A stretch of DNA of 64,000 nucleotides from GCA-003244245 sp050699955. Its GTDB lineage: Bacteria > Actinomycetota > Actinomycetes > Mycobacteriales > Pseudonocardiaceae. The stretch spans positions 1 to 64,000 of the forward strand of contig JBOHGD010000004.1 of NCBI GenBank assembly GCA_050699955.1. The letters run 5' to 3'. The notes beneath the pieces are model-generated. The model was not told where the DNA came from, did not search any database, and saw only the letters and a list, made by a program, of their open reading frames with translations. This document shows, in pieces, positions 60,067-64,000 of this stretch (positions are counted from its first letter, which is position 1; each line of letters begins with the position of its first letter). Made by a program: the position numbers and the translations under genes.

Positions 60067-60999
60067 GTGCAGCGGTGGCGTGGGGTGGAGGCTATCCCGA
60101 GCGGGTGGGGTCGCAGCGTGGTCACCATCGGAGTGTTCGACGGCATGCACCGTGGACACGCCCGGCTGGTCAGCCACGCCGTGGCGCGGGCAAGGACGCT
60201 CGGTGTTCCTGCCGTGCTGATGACCTTCGACCCGCACCCTTCTGAGGTGATTCGCCCCGGCAGTCACCCGGCGCAGCTCACCAGCCTGCGCCGCAGGGCC
60301 GAACTGGCCGAACAGCTCGGCGTCGAGGTGTTCTTCGTGCTGCCGTTCACCGTCGAGCTGTCCAGGATGCCGGCCGACGTGTTCGTCCACGAGCTTCTGG
60401 TGGAGCGGCTGCACGTGGCGGAAGTGGTGGTGGGGGACAACTTCACCTTCGGGCATAAGGCGGCGGGCAACACCGAGCTGCTGCGCCTGCTCGGACACCG
60501 GTTCGGGTTCACCGCCGAGGGCGTGGGGCTGCTCTCCCAGGGGGAGCTGACCTTTTCCTCCACCTACATCCGGTCCTGCATCGACGCCGGTGACGTGGCG
60601 GCGGCCGGCGCCGCTCTGGGCCGTCCGCACCGGGTGGAGGGGATCGTGGTCCGCGGTGACCACCGCGGACGCAGTCTGGGCTACCCGACGGCGAACCTGT
60701 CCACCCCGCGATACGCGGCGATTCCGGCCGACGGTGTGTACGCCTGCCGGTTCGTGCACCGCGGCCGGGAGCTGGCGGCGGCGGTGTCGGTGGGCACCAA
60801 CCCGACCTTCTCCGGACGAGAGCGCCGGGTGGAGGCATTCGTGCTGGATCTGGACGAGGACTTCTACGGCGAGCAGGTGGCGCTGGACTTCGTCGAGCGG
60901 CTGCGCAGCATGGTGCGCTTCGACACCCCCGAGCAGTTGGTGTCCCAGATAGACCAGGACGTGGCCCGCACCCGGGAGTTACTCGCCCGGCTCGGGTGA
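60067..60999 (+). CDS. ribF: Bifunctional riboflavin kinase / FAD synthetase
   Basis: A 310-residue RibF from GTG 60067. Residues 1-180 form the FMN adenylyltransferase domain: VVTIGVFDGMHRGHARLVSH, LMTFDPHPSEVIRP and FSSTYIRSCIDAGDVAA. The C-terminal riboflavin kinase domain has GRSLGYPTANLSTPRYAAIP and FDTPEQLVSQIDQDVARTRE. It makes FMN and FAD. It lies ten bases after truB, in the usual truB-ribF-rpsO order. Confidence 0.93.
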   Translation: MQRWRGVEAIPSGWGRSVVTIGVFDGMHRGHARLVSHAVARARTLGVPAVLMTFDPHPSEVIRPGSHPAQLTSLRRRAELAEQLGVEVFFVLPFTVELSRMPADVFVHELLVERLHVAEVVVGDNFTFGHKAAGNTELLRLLGHRFGFTAEGVGLLSQGELTFSSTYIRSCIDAGDVAAAGAALGRPHRVEGIVVRGDHRGRSLGYPTANLSTPRYAAIPADGVYACRFVHRGRELAAAVSVGTNPTFSGRERRVEAFVLDLDEDFYGEQVALDFVERLRSMVRFDTPEQLVSQIDQDVARTRELLARLG

Positions 61000-61072
61000 T
61001 CTCGTCAATCGGGTCCCGGCCGGGTGGGTGGCCTGGCAGGATGCCGGTCTCGGGGCACGGAAGGGGAGGCCG

Positions 61073-61630
61073 GTGGAGGAACAGCGGACTGTGGCGCGCA
61101 ACGTCGCCCAGCAGCGGGAGTGGTACGGGGAGCCGCTCGGTGACCGGGTTCGGCGCCTTGTGGTCGCCTTCGACGTCTCCCAGGCACATCTGGCCGAGGT
61201 CCTCGGAGTGAGCCCGCCGATGCTCAGCCAGCTGATGAGCGGGCGCCGCGCGAAGATCGGCAACCCCGCGGTGCTGGCGCGGATGGTGATGTTGGAGCGC
61301 CGAGTGCTCACCCCCGATGTCGCCTCCGGTGACCCTGCCGCGATCCGGGCTGCGCTGGAGGAGATCCGCGCCTGTCGACCCACCGTCGGCCGGGACACCT
61401 GGCTGGTCGAGGAGGACGGTGACGACGTGCTGCTGCCCGCGCTGCGCAAGCTCGCCGGTGCCGCTGAGCTGGCCGCCGCCGCCGGCCTGCTGCAGGAGGG
61501 GTTCCCGCTGCTCGCCGGGTTGCTGCTGCGCGCAGCCGATGCCGACCTGCAGGCACTCGACCTGCAGGCACTCGACGTGCTGCCATCGGTGCTGGAGCAG
61601 CCCGGGGCGTTGCCGGACGTGGATCGGTGA
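61073..61630 (+). CDS. Helix-turn-helix DNA-binding protein
   Basis: A 185-residue protein starting at GTG 61073 (after AAGGGGAGG). LVVAFDVSQAHLAEVLGVSP followed by PMLSQLMSGRRAKIGNPAVL is an XRE-type helix-turn-helix at about 25-75. The rest is helical and Ala/Leu-rich, ending with LQALD twice from a 15-bp duplication. No effector domain is recognised. Such genes lie between ribF and rpsO in several actinomycetes; the target is unknown. Confidence 0.75.
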   Translation: MEEQRTVARNVAQQREWYGEPLGDRVRRLVVAFDVSQAHLAEVLGVSPPMLSQLMSGRRAKIGNPAVLARMVMLERRVLTPDVASGDPAAIRAALEEIRACRPTVGRDTWLVEEDGDDVLLPALRKLAGAAELAAAAGLLQEGFPLLAGLLLRAADADLQALDLQALDVLPSVLEQPGALPDVDR

Positions 61631-61787
61631 GCTGGTAACCTCGATCTCCGGGTCCGGCTGCGGTCCGTGGCGGCCGGCCCTGCGGCTGAGGTGATCGTGA
61701 TGGGACGGCACCGAAGCTGCCTCCCCGTCGTGCCTAGCGCGACGTGATCCGGGGCCTACACGGTACGTGACAGGAGACGATCAACCC

Positions 61788-62057
61788 GTGGCGCTGTCCA
61801 CCGCACAAAAGAGTGAGATCCTGGCCGAGTACGGGCTGCGAGGTGGGGACACCGGTTCCCCTGAGGCGCAGGTAGCCCTGCTGACCAAGCGGATCAAGGA
61901 CCTCACCGAGCACCTCAAGCTGCACAAGCACGACCATCACTCCCGGCGCGGTCTGCTGCTCATGGTCGGCCGCCGCCGCAACCTGCTGAACTATCTGGCC
62001 CGAGTCGACATCGCGCGCTACCGGTCGCTGATCGAGCGCCTCGGCCTACGTCGATGA
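61788..62057 (+). CDS. rpsO: 30S ribosomal protein S15
   Basis: The product has 89 residues, the standard S15 length, from GTG 61788 (AGGAGA upstream). GDTGSPEAQVALLTKRIKDL and LLLMVGRRRNLLNYLARVDI are invariant S15 segments that bind 16S rRNA. The 157 bases before it hold the promoter. In many bacteria S15 is followed by pnp, as here. Confidence 0.96.
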   Translation: MALSTAQKSEILAEYGLRGGDTGSPEAQVALLTKRIKDLTEHLKLHKHDHHSRRGLLLMVGRRRNLLNYLARVDIARYRSLIERLGLRR

Positions 62058-62069
62058 CCCGTGCGAGGG

Positions 62070-62090
62070 GGAGCGCCCACGTGGCGCTCC
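62070..62090 (+). terminator. Stem-loop after rpsO
   Basis: GGAGCGCC (62070-62077) pairs with GGCGCTCC (62083-62090) around a five-base loop; flanking GAGG and CCTC can extend it. Thirteen bases after the S15 stop, it may terminate or be an RNase III-type processing site in the rpsO-pnp transcript. Confidence 0.6.
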
Positions 62091-62212
62091 TCCTCGCCGC
62101 AGTGGGCTCACCGGCACCGTGCCGGGGCCCGATCCACAACCACACATCGCCGCACGAGCCGCCTCGTCACCGTCCTCGGGACCGTCGTCCGCCGGTCCTC
62201 GGTAGTGGCTCC

Positions 62213-62233
62213 CGGGAGTACTTGGTGCTCCCG
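62213..62233 (+). promoter_or_regulatory. Hairpin in the pnp leader
   Basis: CGGGAG (62213-62218) faces CTCCCG (62228-62233) with a nine-base loop, 82 bases before the pnp start. PNPase often regulates its own mRNA through a leader stem, so this is a candidate element; there is no direct proof here. The rest of 62091-62315 holds no gene. Confidence 0.4.
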
Positions 62234-62315
62234 AGGGCTTCAATCGAAGACCGGCCTCGTCCTCGCTTCCGCACTGGCGGTGCAACCTGTGGCCGTGTCG
62301 CGAGGAGGAGAAGAA

Positions 62316-64000
62316 TTGACCGACCCTACGACGAGTACCCACGCGGCCGGAGCCGTGCACGAGACCACTGCGGTTCTCGACAACGGCGCATTCGGCACCC
62401 GCACCGTGCGTTTCGAGACTGGCCGGCTGGCCCGCCAAGCTCTCGGCTCCGTCGTCGCCTACCTCGACGACGAGACCATGCTGTTATCCGCAACCACGGC
62501 ATCCAAGCAGCCCAAGGACCAGTTCGACTTCTTCCCGCTCACCGTCGACGTCGAGGAGCGGATGTATGCCGCGGGCCGCATTCCCGGCTCGTTCTTCCGC
62601 CGGGAGGGACGGCCCTCTACCGATGCGATCCTCACCTGCCGTCTGATCGACCGGCCGCTGCGCCCGTCCTTCGTGGACGGGCTCCGCAACGAGGTCCAGG
62701 TCGTCATCACCGTGCAGAGCCTGGCCCCCTCCGACCCCTACGACGTGCTCGCGATCAACGCGGCCTCGGCGTCCACGCAGATCTCCGGCCTGCCGTTCAA
62801 CGGCCCGGTGGGCGCCACCCGGGTCGCACTGCTCGACGGGCAGTGGGTGGGGTTCCCGACTCACGAACAGATCCAGCGCTCGGTCTTCGACATGGTCGTC
62901 GCAGGCCGGGTGACCGGTGACGATGTGGCGATCATGATGGTCGAGGCGGAGGCCACCGCTGGCACCGTCGAACTGATCGCGGGCGGTGCCCAGGCCCCGA
63001 CCGAGGAGATCGTCGCGGCCGGCTTGGAGGCCGCCAAGCCCTTCATCCGGGTCCTGGTGCACGCGCAGCAGCAGCTCGCCGACGCGGCAGGCAAGCCAGT
63101 GCTGGGGTTCCCCACCTTCCCGGCCTATCAGCCCGACGTCCTGGACGGCGTCCGCGATGCGGTGGGCGAGGAGTTGGTGCAGGCGCTGACCATCCCGGGC
63201 AAGCAGGAACGGGAGCGGCGGCTCGAGGAGCTCAAGGCCGCCTGCCTGGAACGGCTGAGTGAGCGGTTCACCGGCCGTGAGAAGGAGATCGGCGCGGCGT
63301 TCCGCGCGGTGACCAAGGCCGCCGTCCGGGAGCGCATCCTGCGCGAGAAGATCCGGATCGACGGGCGCGGTCTCACCGACATCCGGCCGCTGTCAGCCGA
63401 GGTCGAGGTGATTCCCCGGGCGCACGGCTCGGCGCTGTTCGAACGTGGTGAGACCCAGATCCTGGGCGTGACCACCCTCAACATGCTGCGCATGGAGCAG
63501 CAGATCGACTCGCTCGGCCCGGAGACCACCAAGCGCTACCTGCACCACTACAACTTCCCGCCGTTCTCCACCGGCGAGACCGGCCGGGTCGGCTCACCCA
63601 AGCGGCGCGAGATCGGCCACGGCGCGCTGGCCGAGCGGGCCGTGGTGCCGGTGCTGCCCAGCCGCGAGGACTTCCCCTACGCGATCCGCCAGGTCTCCGA
63701 GGCACTGGGCTCCAACGGCTCCACGTCGATGGGCTCGGTGTGCGCTTCCACGTTGTCGTTGCTCAACGCGGGTGTCCCGCTCAAGGCGCCGGTGGCCGGT
63801 ATCGCCATGGGCCTGGTGTCCGGCGAGGTGGACGGCCAGCAGCGCTACGTCGCGCTCACCGACATCCTCGGTGCCGAGGATGCTTTCGGCGACATGGATT
63901 TCAAGGTCGCGGGCACCAAGGACTTCGTCACGGCCCTGCAGCTGGACACCAAACTGGCCGGGATACCGTCCGACGTCCTCGCCGGAGCGCTGTCGCAGGC
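62316..64000 (+). CDS. pnp: Polyribonucleotide nucleotidyltransferase (cut by window end)
   Basis: The start is TTG 62316, six bases after GGAGGAG (62303-62309), reading LTDPTTSTHAAGAVHETTAV. About 560 residues are present: the first RNase PH domain (EERMYAAGRIPGSFFRREGR ...), the helical linker (EELKAACLERLSERFTGREK) and the second RNase PH domain with HHYNFPPFSTGETGRVGSPK, ALGSNGSTSMGSVCASTLSL and ILGAEDAFGDMDFKVAGTKD. The remainder of the second core and the KH and S1 domains lie beyond the window. The enzyme degrades RNA with phosphate and, in actinomycetes, also adds tails. Confidence 0.96.
   Translation, partial: MTDPTTSTHAAGAVHETTAVLDNGAFGTRTVRFETGRLARQALGSVVAYLDDETMLLSATTASKQPKDQFDFFPLTVDVEERMYAAGRIPGSFFRREGRPSTDAILTCRLIDRPLRPSFVDGLRNEVQVVITVQSLAPSDPYDVLAINAASASTQISGLPFNGPVGATRVALLDGQWVGFPTHEQIQRSVFDMVVAGRVTGDDVAIMMVEAEATAGTVELIAGGAQAPTEEIVAAGLEAAKPFIRVLVHAQQQLADAAGKPVLGFPTFPAYQPDVLDGVRDAVGEELVQALTIPGKQERERRLEELKAACLERLSERFTGREKEIGAAFRAVTKAAVRERILREKIRIDGRGLTDIRPLSAEVEVIPRAHGSALFERGETQILGVTTLNMLRMEQQIDSLGPETTKRYLHHYNFPPFSTGETGRVGSPKRREIGHGALAERAVVPVLPSREDFPYAIRQVSEALGSNGSTSMGSVCASTLSLLNAGVPLKAPVAGIAMGLVSGEVDGQQRYVALTDILGAEDAFGDMDFKVAGTKDFVTALQLDTKLAGIPSDVLAGALSQ

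Noticed and set aside
1..64000. CRISPR arrays, tRNA or rRNA genes
   Set aside because: No regular repeat-spacer series, tRNA T-loop/acceptor pattern or rRNA segment was noticed. The only tandem repeats are short and lack spacers.

Overview
The window is high-GC actinomycete DNA. GTG and TTG starts, ATGA/GTGA stop-start overlaps and the core gene order suggest Pseudonocardiales or a related order; that placement is an inference from content, not a measured assignment. Two stretches match the order known from Mycobacterium tuberculosis: GNAT / PBP lipoprotein / map on the left, and proS / DUF4439 / rimP-nusA-ylxR-infB / rbfA / DHH / truB / ribF / rpsO / pnp on the right.

Layout. 1-2.7 kb: a graspetide (ATP-grasp RiPP) locus tgmA-tgmB-tgmC. 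Its precursor gene carries a +1 frameshift and its methyltransferase gene an in-frame TAG, so it looks decayed; the start of a transposase lies at the left edge. 2.9-7.5 kb: GNAT, penicillin-binding lipoprotein, DUF3054, methionine aminopeptidase and a PPOX-fold protein. 7.5-9.3 kb: cobQ and an orphan Phd-type antitoxin. 9.7-16.5 kb: a lower-GC accessory island. On the minus strand it holds an apparent operon for a diiron (AurF-like) oxygenase, an amino acid:carrier-protein ligase (class II aaRS-like), an AcpS-type phosphopantetheinyl transferase, a stand-alone acyl carrier protein, an AfsA-like hotdog protein and a HAD-IB phosphatase. Facing it are DoxX and MFS membrane proteins behind a 9-bp inverted repeat. 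I regard this as the best candidate for an undescribed biosynthetic system: a carrier-protein-tethered amino acid is probably oxidised and then released by an AfsA-like enzyme.

17-30.4 kb: cobalamin genes on the plus strand (cobN, a ChlI/ChlD-type chelatase, cobO, cobB, cobI, cbiD, cobL, and a cobE-ferredoxin fusion), with a secreted trypsin-like protease and an ElaA-type GNAT between them. 30.5-39.3 kb: a scrapyard. It holds a truncated IS1380 transposase joined to an SDR fragment, a 13E12-type HNH protein, an IS with an amber-interrupted transposase, an XRE-ImmA protein, an amber-interrupted XRE-TPR regulator, and a frameshifted DUF3223 gene with small neighbours. 39.3-47 kb: the second cobalamin block, with a CbiX-CbiO fusion, cbiQ, cbiM, SUMT, cobJ and cobM on the minus strand, then cobH and a CysG-like gene on the plus strand. 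47-64 kb: yaaA, proS, YjbQ, DUF4439, rimP-nusA-ylxR-infB, DUF503, rbfA, nrnA, truB, ribF, a small HTH gene, rpsO and pnp (cut by the window end).

The cobalamin genes supply cobalt import (CbiMQO), two kinds of cobalt chelatase (CbiX early, CobN plus ChlID late), most ring methylations, methylmutation, amidation and adenosylation. No CobG, CobF, CobK or lower-ligand assembly genes are visible here. Every core gene reads through intact, whereas at least seven accessory genes carry frameshifts, nonsense codons or truncations. This points to genuine decay rather than general sequencing error.
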